64,000 nt of DNA from Siphonodentalium dalli (Eukaryota > Mollusca > Scaphopoda > Gadilida > Siphonodentaliidae), in NCBI GenBank assembly GCA_032622095.1, contig CP136066.1, positions 168,898,664-168,962,663 on the forward strand, read 5' to 3'. Positions within the stretch are counted from its first letter, which is position 1. Each line of letters opens with the position of its first letter. Both the position numbers and the translations under genes were made by a program. This document shows, one piece after another, positions 34,140 through 47,044 of this stretch. The notes below the pieces were generated by a model. It saw only the letters and a list, made by a program, of their open reading frames with translations. It ran no database searches and had not been told where the DNA came from.

Positions 34140-36600
34140 TTACATTACATTTATGTGACCACAACCTGTTGTCTATACTATATGACCGTATAATTGTAAG
34201 TACAAGGTTATGCGGGTGCACATAAGGTGCCGGGTACAACCGACCACTGCATTATATAATAGTGTAGATTATACCGGTGTGCTCGTGGAGTCATTACCGA
34301 TGGGTGACTGTGATTCACAATGCGGCATTCTAGCTGTATTCATGGGGCAAATAACATAATGTCTCGACACATTTCATTTTCACGCCTCTTAGGTCTGAAA
34401 TTTCCAATTGATTGCCACTTCAGTCCGAAAGTAGGAAACATTCGACTTTTAAAACAACTAAATCGAATATAAAACGAATATAGAAATGTAACACAATCTA
34501 TTTGAAGTCAATCGTGAATTTTTTTCAACTGCTGAATATTTTAACCAAAGTATCGGGGTGGCGTGACACACCGCACCCTCCTTCGCCATGTTCCTGCGCG
34601 CATGTAACCTTCCATTGAGCGAAATGACAAAGTGGTCACTTTTTTTTCGAAAAAGTTGTATACACCTATGTTATAATTTAATCATACATGCATATATGGG
34701 AGTGGAAAAAATAACATGTTTTTCTTAATCGGATGACCCCACCCCTGTGAAGTATTTTAGAGTTGGGAATATGGTTTGGTTCATGAAATGGTGTGGTATT
34801 GCATGTATCTGACTACATACAGCTTATGTATGCATACTGGGTGTGACGACATAGGCTTGTGAGTCTCACCCCACACAGCTTCGGTTAAATTTTTCAAAAG
34901 TTGGAAATTATAAACTGACACAATATTAATTGAAAGTTTCACGGCAACAATAAGTTGAAATTGTTCTCGTATATAATTAAATGTAGTGTGAATTTCTTGT
35001 TTTAGACCAACAACGGAATATTTCCCTATATGTGTTCGAAATGTTGGTATGAAATCGACATTAGTTGGAAATTGTCGAACCTTAGGGGGTGTATGTTGTA
35101 TAGTTTGCAGTGTCTCAACCATCTCCCGATGGTCAGTCAAAAATAAAAATCAAGGCATGTGAGGTGTACCTGTTGGGAAATTCAAAGCCATGGGGAGAGA
35201 TGCAAATAAATTGTGCTAACCCGGGAGTTTGCCCTGGTTCATTGCGAGGGATGCAGTTGGAAATTCCAATGTGGACATCCCCCGTCAACGGAGACCTCTA
35301 GCCAGATCTCTGCGTAAATTATTCATAGAATACTCCAGCGATTCTGACAACACAACTAGAAATGGAATACATGGTACGACTTTAATTATTGGGACAGACG
35401 ATGGAACATAACCCTATCGCATGAACGGTTGCGACGTACTCACTGGGCGATTATTTAACGGATGCCGATGACCACTAATCAAAGTGAACATGGATCACAA
35501 ACTAACAATGACACATCAATGAGTGTCTCTGGTGAATATTGTTTTTGATTGGTAAATCAAGTAATATGTGGCCAACATATTATTTTATTGGTCGCCGTGT
35601 GAACGCGGAATCACAATATGTCATCCACACTATTAGAATACATGCAAGCAGAACATTACAGACACAATAGAAAGGCTCCATCGCTGAACAACGTAACAGA
35701 GATAGATACATGAAGATACGTATACGTGTGGATGCTGTTTGGGGCCATATCAAGTAAAAGACAGATAATGACCACCAGTTGAAATTGCCCAACATCCTTG
35801 AATGTGTGAATAGGAACACGTACAGCCTAAGTCGGTGAGTACGTAAAATACAGATGAACTTGTGCATATCATCAACAAGTCTGGGTATATTGGGCCATAT
35901 TGCATGAATAGAAATTAATAAATATGCAGGACTAGGTTATTTCCAACTGAAATGGGCATTTTCATGGATCCGAGTTTGATAAGGAGCGGTTGTATCGATA
36001 GTAACTTGGAGAAATTTTCGATATCCCAAAGTATATGAAACCTATAAACTATAATAATAAAATAATGTATATAATTATAACTTTGTCGTCCATGTGACTC
36101 AAACGAAATACAGGAAAGAAACACTTTCTGTTGAATATAACAAATATATACCGGCACCGTATAATATCACACTAATATCGGAGGGCTAGGGCACATGCAT
36201 GAAATAGAAATTTAGCTGATCAAGACAGCACACAAGCATGACAAACGTGCATTTCCCAAAGACCATGTATATATTTGGAACATATAGAGATATCAATTTA
36301 CGTTTATGACCGCTCACCTAGACACAACGTTGAATGGAGCCTTAATTTAATCACATATTTATGGCATGTACATGTCAAATAACATATGGACGCAGAAGAC
36401 GCGCGTCTGATTTAACAACCAGTTGTAACTGATAGCAGATTTACGACCCAATGGGACCCATGCACCGTTGTCCATGGAAACATTAATTTGGACACCCCCT
36501 ACAGATAAATATTATGTAATTATGTACACTGCATATGTGTGATTCACACTTAGCAAATTTACATTTATATAATATGCTATATAGATATATAGAGATAGAT
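34140..36600. other. No gene recognised
   Basis: The longest frame is 119 codons on the minus strand (35140-34781), starting MTDHREMVETLQTIQ; it matches no family I know and has no supporting context. The rest is AT-rich with short frames. Confidence 0.4.
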
Positions 36601-36606
36601 ATGCCT

Positions 36607-37960
36607 GCGTACATTCATAGCGATTTCGGCAGCAGCGTATGGGTTAATTTATTCACTTCCGCTGCAGCTAGCGACTTGTCCGATCGTCCATGGATGCATA
36701 CGGTATTCATTCGTGATATAATGTCCATTTCCGTGGTCAGGCAGCCAGGGGAGGTGCGGTCGGTGCCTTTTTATACTGGAGTCAACTTGTCCGTCCGTCC
36801 GTCGTCTGTCGTCCGTCCGTGGACACAAAGTCTGTCGGCCTTTTTTTGGTGGAGTTATCCCCCATTTTTTTACTTAGAAAATTTTCGCAACATGTATACT
36901 TTTGTCCGAGCTTTTATTCCTACATTTTTCGGTCAATGTTTTTAAAACGTGGCACAGATATTTAGTACCATGGAAACTTGTGCACCTGCGATTATGACGT
37001 ATGTCGGACATTTTTTGGTGCAGTTATCTCCCTTTTCGACTTATAAACTTGTTTTGCAACATGCATCATTTTGTCCGAGCTTTTATTCCTACATTTTTCG
37101 GTCAATGTTTTTTAATCTTGGCACTGATATTTAGTACCATGGGCACCTGTGCACCTGCGATTATGACGTCTGTCCGACATTTTTTGTGTGGAGTTATTCC
37201 CCTTTTTCGACTTAGAATTTTGTTCGCAACATACATAATTTTGTCAAGCCTTTATTCCTACATTTTTCGGTCAATAGGTTTAAAATTAGGGTTATGGTTG
37301 TACATCTGCAATGGGAACTGTTTATTATTTTAACTAAATGTTTTCTGACATGTGAAACATCTTAGTATTTTAAAAACTGGGGGGGGGGGGGTATCCGTAG
37401 TCCCATTGGGACTGTCACACCTCTAGTTGGATTTTGCGTACCTGGCGGAACCGCAAGTTAGAGGTTAACAGTACCGTTTCCGCTCGAGCTATCGACTTGG
37501 GGATTGGAACTTTGGTACATTTAGGTCTATTCTGCACGATAGTGCAAACCCCATCACGCTCGGACCCCTGTTGGCGGGTGTTAATTTTGGCGTTTTTGCG
37601 TACATTCATAGCGAATTCGGCAGCAGCGTATGGGTTAATTTATTCACTTCCGCTGCAGCTAGCGACTTGTCCGATCGCCCATGGATGTATAGGGGTATTC
37701 ACTGCATGATATAATGTCCATTTGCGTCGTCAGGCAGCCAGGGGAGGTGCGGTCGGTGCCTTTTTGAATTTTGCGTACCTGGCGCAACCGACCGCAAGTT
37801 AAGGGTTAACAGTGCCGTGTCCGCTCGAGCTATCGACTTGGGGATTGGAACTTTGGTACATTCAGGTCTATTCTGCACGACAGTGCAAACCCCATCACGC
37901 TCGGACTCCTGGGGGCGGTGCGGTCGGGTGCGGACGGGTGAGGTCGGCTTTTAGTAGGAA
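36607..37960. repeat. Tandem duplication of an about 335-bp unit, first copy interrupted
   Basis: GCGTACATTCATAGCG, GGCAGCAGCGTATGGGTTAA, CTGCAGCTAGCGACTTGTCC and GGAGGTGCGGTCGGTGCC occur at 36607-36770 and 37598-37766. TTTTGCGTACCTGGCG, CGCTCGAGCTATCGACTTGG and AACCCCATCACGCTCGGAC occur at 37431-37560 and 37767-37905. The first unit is split by the element at 36772-37426. Confidence 0.85.
36772..37426 (+). mobile_element. Helitron/Helentron-like non-autonomous element
   Basis: The right end has hairpin GTCCCATTGGGAC, then TGTCACACCTCTAG/T. The left end is TATACTGGAGTCAACTTG after a T run. The second tandem host unit (GTGCCTTTTTGAATTTTGCG) gives the empty site. Inside are GTCC/GTCT runs and about two and a half copies of a 170-180 bp repeat containing TTTATTCCTACATTTTTCGG. 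The left end lacks the canonical TC, as in T/T-inserting Helentrons (inference). Confidence 0.72.
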
Positions 37961-37994
37961 CGGCATCGGGTCATGGTTCCTAGGAATCCAGGTT

Positions 37995-39330
37995 GCTGAC
38001 TCAGTCGGTCAGGTACATAGCGCATTATTGATATCTTATCTATATTTCGGCGAGAAATATAGCATTGTGGGGGTCTAGGAAAAAGGCAAGAGTCCCGGTC
38101 GGTGACTCAGACGGCCAGGTGCATAGCGCATTATTGATATCTATATTTCGACGATATATATAGCTGGGTAAAACACGGATGTAGTAATACCGTTTCTATG
38201 ATGGTGCCTGTGTGTACCATTTTGGTGAATCGGTCGGTCAGGTGCATAGCGGATTATTGATGTATTATCCATATTTCTACGAGAAATATGTGTGTGGGGA
38301 GGTCTGAATAAAAGGCGGACACGGAGTTTGTAACGACGTGTGTCCATGGTACCCAGGAGTCCCAGTCGGTCACTCAGTCGGTCAGGTGCATAGCGCATTA
38401 TTGATATCTATGTTTCGACGAGATATATAGCTGTCGGGGTCTGGGGAGAACGCGAAACACGGTTGGTAATGCCGTGTCTACAATAATGCCTAAGAGTCCC
38501 ATCTGGTGAATCAGTCGGTCGGGTGCATAGCACATTATTGATATTGTATCCACATTTCGGGGAGAAATATAGCAGTGTCTGGGGAAAATGCGGAACTCGA
38601 AGTTTTAATGGCGTGACTACACGATGGCTTGGAGTCTCAGTCGGTGACTCAGTGGATCAGGTGCATAGCACAATATTGATACCGTATCTGTATTTCGACG
38701 AGATATTTAGTTGTCAGGGTCTGGGGAAAATGTGAAACACGGATGTGGTAATGCCGTGCCTGAGAGTACCATTTTGCTGAATTGGTCGGTCAGGTGCATA
38801 GCGCATTATTGATATATTATCCATATTTCTACGAGAAATGTGCAGTGTGTGGGGCAGGGGGACTGAATAAAGGCGGATACGGAGTTTGTAACGGCGTGTC
38901 TACATGGTGCCCAGATCGGTCACTCAGTCGGTCAGGTGCATAGCGCATTATTGATATCTTATATATATTTCGACGAGATATAAATCAGTGTCGGAGTCTG
39001 ATGAAGGGGCGAAACACGGTGTTTGTAACGGCGTGTATACAGGGTGCCTAGGTTTCACGGTCGGTCACTCAGTCGGTCAGGTTCATAATGTATTGACATT
39101 TTATCTATGTTTGGACGAGATATATAGCTGTGTCCGGGTTTGGGGAGAACGAGAATCACGGAGTTGGTACTGCCGTGAATATACATATCCCATTTTGGTA
39201 AATCAGTCGGTCAAGTGCATAGCACATTATTGATATATTATCTATATTTCGACGAGAAATATAGCAGAATCGGTGTTTGGAGAAACGGGGTGTCCACAAC
39301 GATGCCCAAGAGTTGATTAATGAATTAAAT
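37995..39330. repeat. Satellite array, about ten monomers of 106-146 bp
   Basis: The marker GGTGCATAGCGCATTATTGA (or near variants) occurs at about 38012, 38118, 38241, 38384, 38522, 38660, 38793, 38934, 39080 and 39213. Each is preceded by a GACTCAGTCGGTCA-like block and followed by ATATTTCGACGAGAAATATA. Monomers vary in length. No coding. Confidence 0.92.
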
Positions 39331-39500
39331 TAATAGATTTACTATGACTCGGAAGGATGCACCGAAGTGAACGGATCTGAATTAATACATAAATCCGGAT
39401 CCCATCTGCATGCAACATAATTTGTAGCATGCAATCGCTGAATGTATCATAGGTTTTAGTTTAAAGATTCTTGTAGTGCGTCTACTCGCATTTATTTGAA

Positions 39501-39570
39501 ACAAACGTCGCACTTTTGTCGACTCGAATTCAAATAATTGAATTCGAGTCGTCGGTAGTGCGACGTTTGT
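39501..39570. repeat. 70-nt hairpin with about 33-bp arms
   Basis: ACAAACGTCGCACTTTTGTC and GACTCGAATTCAA pair with TTGAATTCGAGTC and GTCGGTAGTGCGACGTTTGT across a 4-base loop, with about three mismatches. Confidence 0.85.
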
Positions 39571-39787
39571 TCCGAGGGTTAACCGTTTTACTTTTGGTTT
39601 TATAAGACACGACAACGCGCTTTGCATAAATCGTCATATAATATTCCTATTACCTTAAGAATAATTGGCGTCGCACATTAGAGTCAATAGATACATGTGC
39701 TACCTTACTCTGGTTGTCGCCCCGTTCTAGTTCCTACTTCCTCTCGGGCCGCTAATACACCGTTGTGCTTTTCATCATTTTGCCTGA

Positions 39788-39993
39788 CCGTCAACAAACC
39801 ATAACCCCATCGAAAATCGTGTTATTGTTATAGTAAAAAATATATGATAATACATAATTTCATTTATGGTATTTTTCATTAATTTCGACGATATATTATC
39901 AACATCTGTGTTGCTTTTGCTGAGATTGTTGTTGAGTAGTTTCCGATCGAACGTCGGGTAGGATGGTCGGACTGCATTATGCAAGTCCCCCAC
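39788..39993 (-). pseudogene. Small Jockey/CR1-like LINE fragment joined to a foldback MITE end
   Basis: The minus strand reads FDRKLLNNNLSKSNTDVDNI, then SSKLMKNTINEI, matching the segment before the reverse transcriptase of LINE A (STKLIKETIEEIAP). It breaks off at about 39845, where AACAAACCATAACCCCATCG...TGTTATTGTTAT matches the right end of the foldback MITE at 53592-53746. Confidence 0.6.
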
Positions 39994-40619
39994 CCGCTTT
40001 GTCTGAGAATGTAGTTACAGGCGTGTCACATTAGGCGAAGCCACACCAACCGATGGTAAGCTGATTCCCAAACTACTCTAGTTCTCGTTATAGGTGTGAT
40101 GTGATAAGTGACGTTAAACCTCCCAGTGCTGATTGAAGCTGCTATTCAGTTTAGTAATATGATCCCAGTGTCACACACATGAGTTCAACGCCTAATTAAC
40201 TAGGGGTATTGTGGAACCTATTATAACACGAATCTTTAATAAACAAAACTGTTATGCAACCCGTTAGTTCGAGACAGAAACAATATCACGATTCACGACA
40301 AACAGTTCCTGAAACATAATAATATATTATTTAATTAGTTCATTTAAACAATGCTTTCTACCTAAGCGGGGACTTTCTATATATGATACAATAATGCATT
40401 TCTTCTTACAATATCAAGTAATGACTGTTTCCTGTTTTAGTTCTAGAACCGATTATTCAAAACAAAAAGCGCTTTAAACCCAATGCATTGCAAAAACGTC
40501 AGTGACCAAAATCGAAAACATTTAATCGCCCAGCTGTATAAGAAAGGTAAGATACATGTAATACAAATGTTGTGCTTCGAATGGATGTAGATTAAATCAC
40601 TTTTCATTATAACTCTGCT

Positions 40620-41121
40620 TTAAAGGCACGTGCGGCCTTAATTGTCGAAAATATTCATATTTGTTCCAAACACCGTAAACAGAAAAACAGTAAAACGCAT
40701 ACAGTTCCATTCATATATACCATGACCATCGCGTAAACAGCATGTTATCATAAAGACCTACTATATTTTACCTAAGCAAGAGCCTGATTGTGTTACAGAA
40801 GACAGCACAATGCTACTGGCTAATCACACACAAATGGCAGAAACGCTCTTTATTAGTTCCATATCAGGTATTCACCAACAAAGAACGCTCTTTATGTTTA
40901 CTATCATAATATAAACAAACACCAGAAAAGTAACTTTTTACGCCTTTGTTTACATAACAATGGTCAAACATATGACCATAACATATTGTTTATGCGATAT
41001 TTCTTATTTGTATACGGACAAAGTCTATCTACATTTTTATGTACTTTCTGTTTGTGGCGGTTTTTGACGGGTGGAGATATTTTCACATGATACCTACCGC
41101 CAAGGCCAACCGTGTCTTTAA
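40620..41121. mobile_element. TTAA-flanked MITE family T1, intact copy
   Basis: From TTAAAGGCACGTGCGGCC to GGCCAACCGTGTCTTTAA, 502 bp. Internal order matches the copy at 51806-52307 closely. A short inverted fragment (AATAAAGAGCGTTTTG) of the same family follows at about 41172-41215. Confidence 0.85.
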
Positions 41122-41229
41122 TCGATTGTTTAATGTATAGGAGTTAAATTTGTTCTACAAACAGTGTAAAACAATAAAGAGCGTTTTGTGTTCCAGATGG
41201 TAAAATTGAAGAGCGTTTTTGTCTGATTG

Positions 41230-42700
41230 GAATATAATCAATAGTGCAGTTCAATTAAGTTGTGCTTGTTGTTGAAAAACAATGAATCGCATATATATCT
41301 TTTCTTTCGAAAGACATCTGACATCCAAGCACCCATGCAAAAACCTGCGTTCTTCAAAACAATTCCACATTCTTTCTATGCGATGCTTCGTGATCGTGGG
41401 CATCATAGGACATGGCGATTTAGGGCAACGATTCGTTGATGTAAACATATTTTATTCCAATTCTGATACATGTGACACATATGAACATATACTTTGACAA
41501 TATTGTATAGATAGGTGAATTGGAAAATGGATTAAACAACAAGTCCATGGACTTTTATTAAGTTTGCTCCCCAAACGATTCGTTATGCTAGAGAGCCGTA
41601 TATTTCTGAGATACACCGACGACCCAATATTACTTTTGCTCTGTCGTAATTGTCAGAAAGATATTAAGATCTTATTCCAGTTTCACGCCACCAACCAAAG
41701 TGCTCAGTGTGAATTATAATTTTGTGAAAAAAAAATACGACATACACGTACCGGTAGGTTCGTCGAATCGTGACACTTCGGTTGGCGAAAATTAACAGAA
41801 TCCCACAATAAACTCTGGAGCTCTTCTCTAGGGAGACCACGCCCATGCGTGTTACAGGTGGTAAATTCCAGCACATTCCCGTCGAACATCTCGCGCGAAG
41901 ATACGCAAACCACGCCCATCTACACACCAATTATGCAATATCATTTGTGATCTCATACACACTAATGAGCACTAATTTGCGCAGCCCAATGGCCTGCTCG
42001 TTTGTGTTGTCAATCATACCAGTCCACACAATAGTCAGTTCGGCAGAATTTCATATATGACGGCATGGATTATGGGTACACTGACAGAACTGTGAAGGGA
42101 CCTGCAAACTGCAGTCCGACTATCCAACCCGGCCTTCGACTGGAAACGAGTCGACTGCAGTGGCAGTAAGATACAGTGCGCGTCCAGACATATGTGTGTG
42201 TTTTACATGTTCGTGTAGATATTCTATAATATAGGAAGTTAGAGAGAATAATAATGTTCAATAAGGTGCGATAATGTTCAATAAGGATGTATATACAGTT
42301 AATATCTGAACAGTTTGGAAGATGTACCTTCCGGATTCGTTGAACTAGAAATATCAACTGACATTGACGATGAAACGTTCTGATTTTCGTCGGGATCCGG
42401 TGATGGCGCAAAACAAAAGTGTGATGTGTAGCCGTGATAAAGTTGTCATCAATGCGTTGGGTGAACAGGTAAGTGGTCTCCAAACCATCGAAAATTTCTT
42501 TCTTGTACATTTGTTAAGGTGCCACATGCTTTCGGGAACAAGCCAATCTGTAGTAAGTGTATACAGTTCGCAATCGAACTGCCTTTCCCCACACCCTATG
42601 TTAAACCGTTTAGCATATCATTTTAGTTCGTGGTACATGTATGTCCACGACTTCAAATAGGACAGGGGTCCGAAAAACAGTGAGAATTCCCCTTTCCTAT
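41230..42700. other. No gene recognised
   Basis: Short frames only (up to 146 codons on the minus strand at 42510-42070, no family features). No clear exon pairs. Confidence 0.4.
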
Positions 42701-42710
42701 CTGCCAGCGA

Positions 42711-43650
42711 TTAATGCAAAGTGTCCCAGACTCCCATGTTCGAACTTGTGGAACGAATTATACCAAGATGAGAGGAAGATTGTACATTTGGCATCTGCAC
42801 TCCATCCATTAGGAATTTCACATCACTGGTCTGTCGTTTGCCACACTGAGAAACTTTAATAATCACACTTTTCTGTGGTTGCAGCATATATCGATGTTCA
42901 CGACTATATTGATGCGCAATGTTAATGAGAATTTGCAAATCACCTGGATTTGAGCTGACCAATGCAATGTCGTCGGCACATGCAGTGGCACTAACGTTGA
43001 TGTTTCCAATCTTAACGCCGAGATCATTGGTGGATAATCTATGTAGGAGTTCATTTATATAAAGTTTATACAGATCAGCGCTGAGAATTTCTCGTTGTCG
43101 AACTCCTTGCAGTATTTCAAAGACTTCAGATTTACATGAGTCCCATTTCACAATGGATGAGCAGTTAGAATGAAGGTCATCAATCAACTTCCAATAAATA
43201 TGGTTAATTGAAGTTAAATATGTTTTTCGAAGAAGCATTTCCTTGTTAACAACATCGAAGGCAGATTTAGCATCCAAGAGACCAATGTAAACATCACTTT
43301 TCAGATCTTGCTGTTCTCGGAGAGCTTCCTCAAACATGAGGGCACTGTTCAGAGGAGAGGCATTGGCAGTGAAGCCGCGTTGAATTGGAGCTTGTTCAGG
43401 CAAGGTGAATTTTCTGAATTCTTCACGAATAATTACTTCCATTATTTTCAGCATGACGGGCAAGACAGTTATTCCTCTATAACTAGAAGCATATGCTTTG
43501 TCACCTTTGTTTTTATATACCGGATTCAGAAGACCGGTTTTAAGTGAGGTTGGAATCTGTCCATCAGATAGAATCACATTGATAATTTGAGTCAGAATTT
43601 TAATAAGATTGGCAACGGTTGTCCGGTTATCGGCGGTGTAGATTCTCCAG
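42711..43650 (-). pseudogene. LINE C reverse transcriptase, both ends truncated
   Basis: The open frame 43577-42711 (coding extends a little upstream to about 43650) has ILSDGQIPTSLKTGLLNPVY, SSYRGITVLPVMLKIMEVI, QRGFTANASPLNSALM, YIGLLDAKSAFDVV (motif A), ILQGVRQREILSADLYKLYI (motif B) and ATACADDIALVSSNPGDLQI (motif C). Two odd points: CADD instead of FADD or YADD, and QGVRQRE where relatives usually have QGVRQGG. The end NVQSSSHLGIIRSTSSNMGV is the thumb, after which the element is cut at about 42711. The family differs from LINE A and LINE B. The frame is long and intact for a relic. Confidence 0.85.
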
Positions 43651-43795
43651 TGATTAAATCAGTGTCAATTTTCGAAATATCAGCATCATTGTCATACTTG
43701 CTGTTTGGCAACGGTGGTCCGGTTATCGTTGGTGTAGATTATACAGTGATTAAGTCATTGTCATTGTTCGAAATATCAGCATCGTTGTCAGGTGC
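43608..43795. repeat. Two tandem copies of an about 95-bp unit in the LINE C leader
   Basis: GGCAACGGTTGTCCGGTTAT at 43611 and GGCAACGGTGGTCCGGTTAT at 43706 each run on through GATTCTCCAGTGATTAA-like sequence to TCGAAATATCAGCATC. On the minus strand this codes an acidic linker upstream of the reverse transcriptase. Confidence 0.75.
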
Positions 43796-44849
43796 AACAA
43801 GTATACAAATTGGTAGAATCTCTGGTAGAATCGTCACTAAGTCCCTCAACTATATACATATTGTTGTGTCAAAATCGTTGTCAATAGAAACGATTGGTGC
43901 TACAATCGGTGTATCGATGGACGGAACGAAACGTACTCTGGTCACTGGTCGGTTGGCTGGTTGAAGCGTAGCATATTCCGGTTTCTCCAGTGTTGTTGGA
44001 TCAATGTGGCGTAGACATGTTGCTCGGCTTGTCCTTATTTTGCAGAACGACGAAGTGAGTGATATAATAATGTCCCTAAAAAGAAAGATATATTACATTT
44101 GAGATTTAAAAATAATACTCAATTTGTTATTCCCGCCCCAGGCTAAAAGGAGAGACGATTCGGTCGAATCATCCCGACCGAATCTTATGCCGACCGAACC
44201 AAGTTCATTGAACAGTTATCTCCCATTCGGGACTTTCTGTATTATCATGTGACTTTCGGTGCTATCGAAGACTTTCGGTAGTGCAAGGGACTTCGGTGTT
44301 AAGGACAACTCGTTCTACAAGAACCTATGGAATAGTTAGGTCCTATATGAACATATTTGCACGAGCATATATTGTTAGTTCTGCTCTAAAGTATACGGTG
44401 TATAGACGACGGTTGACTTGGGTGGGTATGACGATGTCAGCCTTATTTGAATGGGCCATTGTCGCTTACTATCACCGTCGCTCGGAATACATAATTCTGA
44501 TCTCATACATGATTTGGATTTCATCTGGTTGTAACACAGTTTATAGCATGTAATCGCCGAATCGTAGGTTTTAGTTTGAAGATTGTTGTAATGATAGTTG
44601 GGACTGGCTGAATATATTCATCAAATATGTGAGGCGAAAGTACCCACCTATTCTCCAAATCCAAATGTCTGACTAAATCAGATTCAAACGATGACACACA
44701 TCAAGATATCAAATGATATCAAATCTTGAACAATAACATATTTGGTATCGTTTGTTACAATACTAGTTTTGATCAGTGCATAATCAGACATACCAAATTC
44801 GTAAAAACTGTTGGCAATAACACATACTGCATGATATTCAATCTCATGG

Positions 44850-46320
44850 CTATTTACTTTATTTGCTTCCTGTGATGCACGTTCAGGAAATCAAACCAAT
44901 GCAGGTTTATCTCCGGAAAAACATTTTCAATAATGTTTTTATTTCTTTCACAACATCTCCAGTGTAAATGAATTTTTTTGGACACATTCGGTCCAACTGA
45001 GTCGTGGCAAATCATAAGTTGGTGGTTTTCGATCAACGATTTTGGTAATGCATTTCCACTTGAATCCTTTAAATAAATCATGCTTCCCTTCGAAGCGCAT
45101 CAACCAATACCGTCGGAGTGGTTCAAATGTCAGCATCTGAAAAGGCAGGTGCAGACGAAAGTGCACTTTTGGTGTAACTGAAGCATGAGGATATCACTGT
45201 TGTAAATTGTGCATGGTGAGATGATATGAATTGTTCCAGATAGCCCACTGTCGACAACGTTACTTCGGGTGAAGTTACCTGGATCAGGTAAAAAAATAAA
45301 TTCCACTTTGAGTAGCCGTCGGGTATCTTTTCCCATTATGAAAGGTTATGCACAAAGTCTTTACTGCACCCGATTTGTGTTTGTCCTCGTTATACATTGT
45401 TTTTCTGTTGCCACTGGGATCATTGGTGATTTTGTAACATCACAAGGCCGATTCGCAAAACCAACTCCTTTGAATCCAACAATCCAGTGGGCTGCTGGTG
45501 TCAGCACACAAAGCCAATAATGAGCCCTTTATTGTCTTGTTATTATTGTTTACACATATATTAATGCCTTCCGTTGACAAAACTTATGAAATATTTCAGA
45601 AGGATTCCAGTTCCATATTTTCGAACAGCCTTAGTCTTAGTGATCTCAAGAAGTTGTATGCTAGTTAACTTTGATATGTATATTGGCGGAATATTCACAA
45701 GCGTGCAGTAAATAGTTATTGTGTGTCTCTTTACATTGTTCCAATTGTATTCACAATCTCAATGTCATCTGTATACATAACAATATAGTTCTTTCCGAAT
45801 AAATCGTACTGAGAAATATAGCTGCCATCACTGATGTCGCTCATTGTGTTAACGTTAGTGTGAGGTGAACATATAGAGGCCTAAACCACCGGCAGTCAGA
45901 GACACAATTGTTCCATATTTTTCCGGAAGGGAACAACATATCGATAAATATGTTTCTGAGTTATTTTCCCATTCACACCATGCATTTATATGCTGGACAA
46001 GAATACATTTCTTCAGGTTAGATATAGCCGAAATATCCCTTATACAATTTGAGACGCTTATATTGAGTTTATAAACATTCGAAGCTGCCACCGTTTCTGC
46101 CTTCCATTACGGGTCACTTCCGCTAATATCACGGTGCTCAAGATCATATATGATCCTCGGTTTGAAAGCACTGATATGATGAGACATGAGATCTGGTGTG
46201 GTTGAAATAACACTTTGCAGAGCTTCATGTCCAAGTTGGTATTTAGATCGGCAGCACTGTATGGAATTAAAACAGTTTGATTGATACAATATGTTATTTG
46301 ACATTATGGATGTCAATAGG
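44850..46320 (-). pseudogene. Transposon-associated protein relic, unit 1
   Basis: Read on the minus strand from 46316: SNNILYQSNCFNSIQC, then VSNCIRDISAISNLKKCILV (46091-45990), YTDDIEIVNTIG (about 45800-45745) and, further on, LHLPFQMLTFEPLRRYWLMR followed by FEGKHDLFK (45145-45060). The pair 'lY-DD-E--NP-G' and 'H-P-l---FgPl---W-mRFE-KH--FK' marks a large transposon-associated family common in fish and marine invertebrates, as I recall it. Frames are broken repeatedly. The exact superfamily is not settled. Confidence 0.5.
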
Positions 46321-46819
46321 ATGATTCATCAGTGAGGCGCCATGTGGGAAGTTGTCATAAGTTATCGGCGAAGCGGAACATCTAGCCGACTTGAACAAGA
46401 GATTTAACTCTATTAAAGTAGCACCTATTATCCATATTTACATGTATGTTCAGTTGCGTGAGTCGCAGTTGATGTGTGAACCCGATTTTATGCAGGGGTT
46501 TCGTTATGTGAGTTGTCCTCATTTGTTTCATGTTACATTGTAAGTTCTGATGTGTCGGGTGTTGGTGTGTTAGTTTGAGGAATCGCGCTATTTTGAACTC
46601 GATTTCTGCATCAAGAAATCTGAACGATTCGAAACAAACAAATCAGGACAGAATGGGTAGCTTCACACAGACTGTGGTGGAACCAGTACAGGGTCTAGAG
46701 TGTCCGTGAGTTAAATCCAAGCTGGGATTTCCCTTAAACTGCTTGACAACGACACAGCCCTGTATATTCTCTTAAATATCATATTGTGATTACCAAATTG
46801 CTACCCCTGATCAAGCTAT

Positions 46820-47011
46820 AATTCTGCGTTAGCACGACATTTCCCAAACCTCGGATCTCGGCTCCATATTGTTCGGACGTCTCTGATTACATCAAATGCG
46901 AACGAAACATTGACATTCTGATTGGAAGCGTGAACCTGTGAGGTTTTCATTGGCGGGATGGATTCTGCAACATGTCGATCCCAGAGATACCACCAGGCCA
47001 CGTACACTACT
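46820..47011 (-). other. Possible terminal exon of unknown gene
   Basis: The acceptor-like TTTTATTATAG at about 47015 is followed by an open frame VYVAWWYLWDRHVAESIPPM ... GKCRANAEL and a stop at about 46817. There is one hydrophobic aromatic stretch at the start. It sits between copies of the transposon-associated relic. No family recognised; it could equally be part of that element. Confidence 0.25.
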
Positions 47012-47044
47012 ATAATAAAAAGCATATGTTTAGTACAATAATTT

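Noticed and set aside
37995..39330. CRISPR-like array of regularly spaced repeats
   Set aside because: The repeat continues through the whole monomer with variable length, there are no unique spacers, and the context is eukaryotic.
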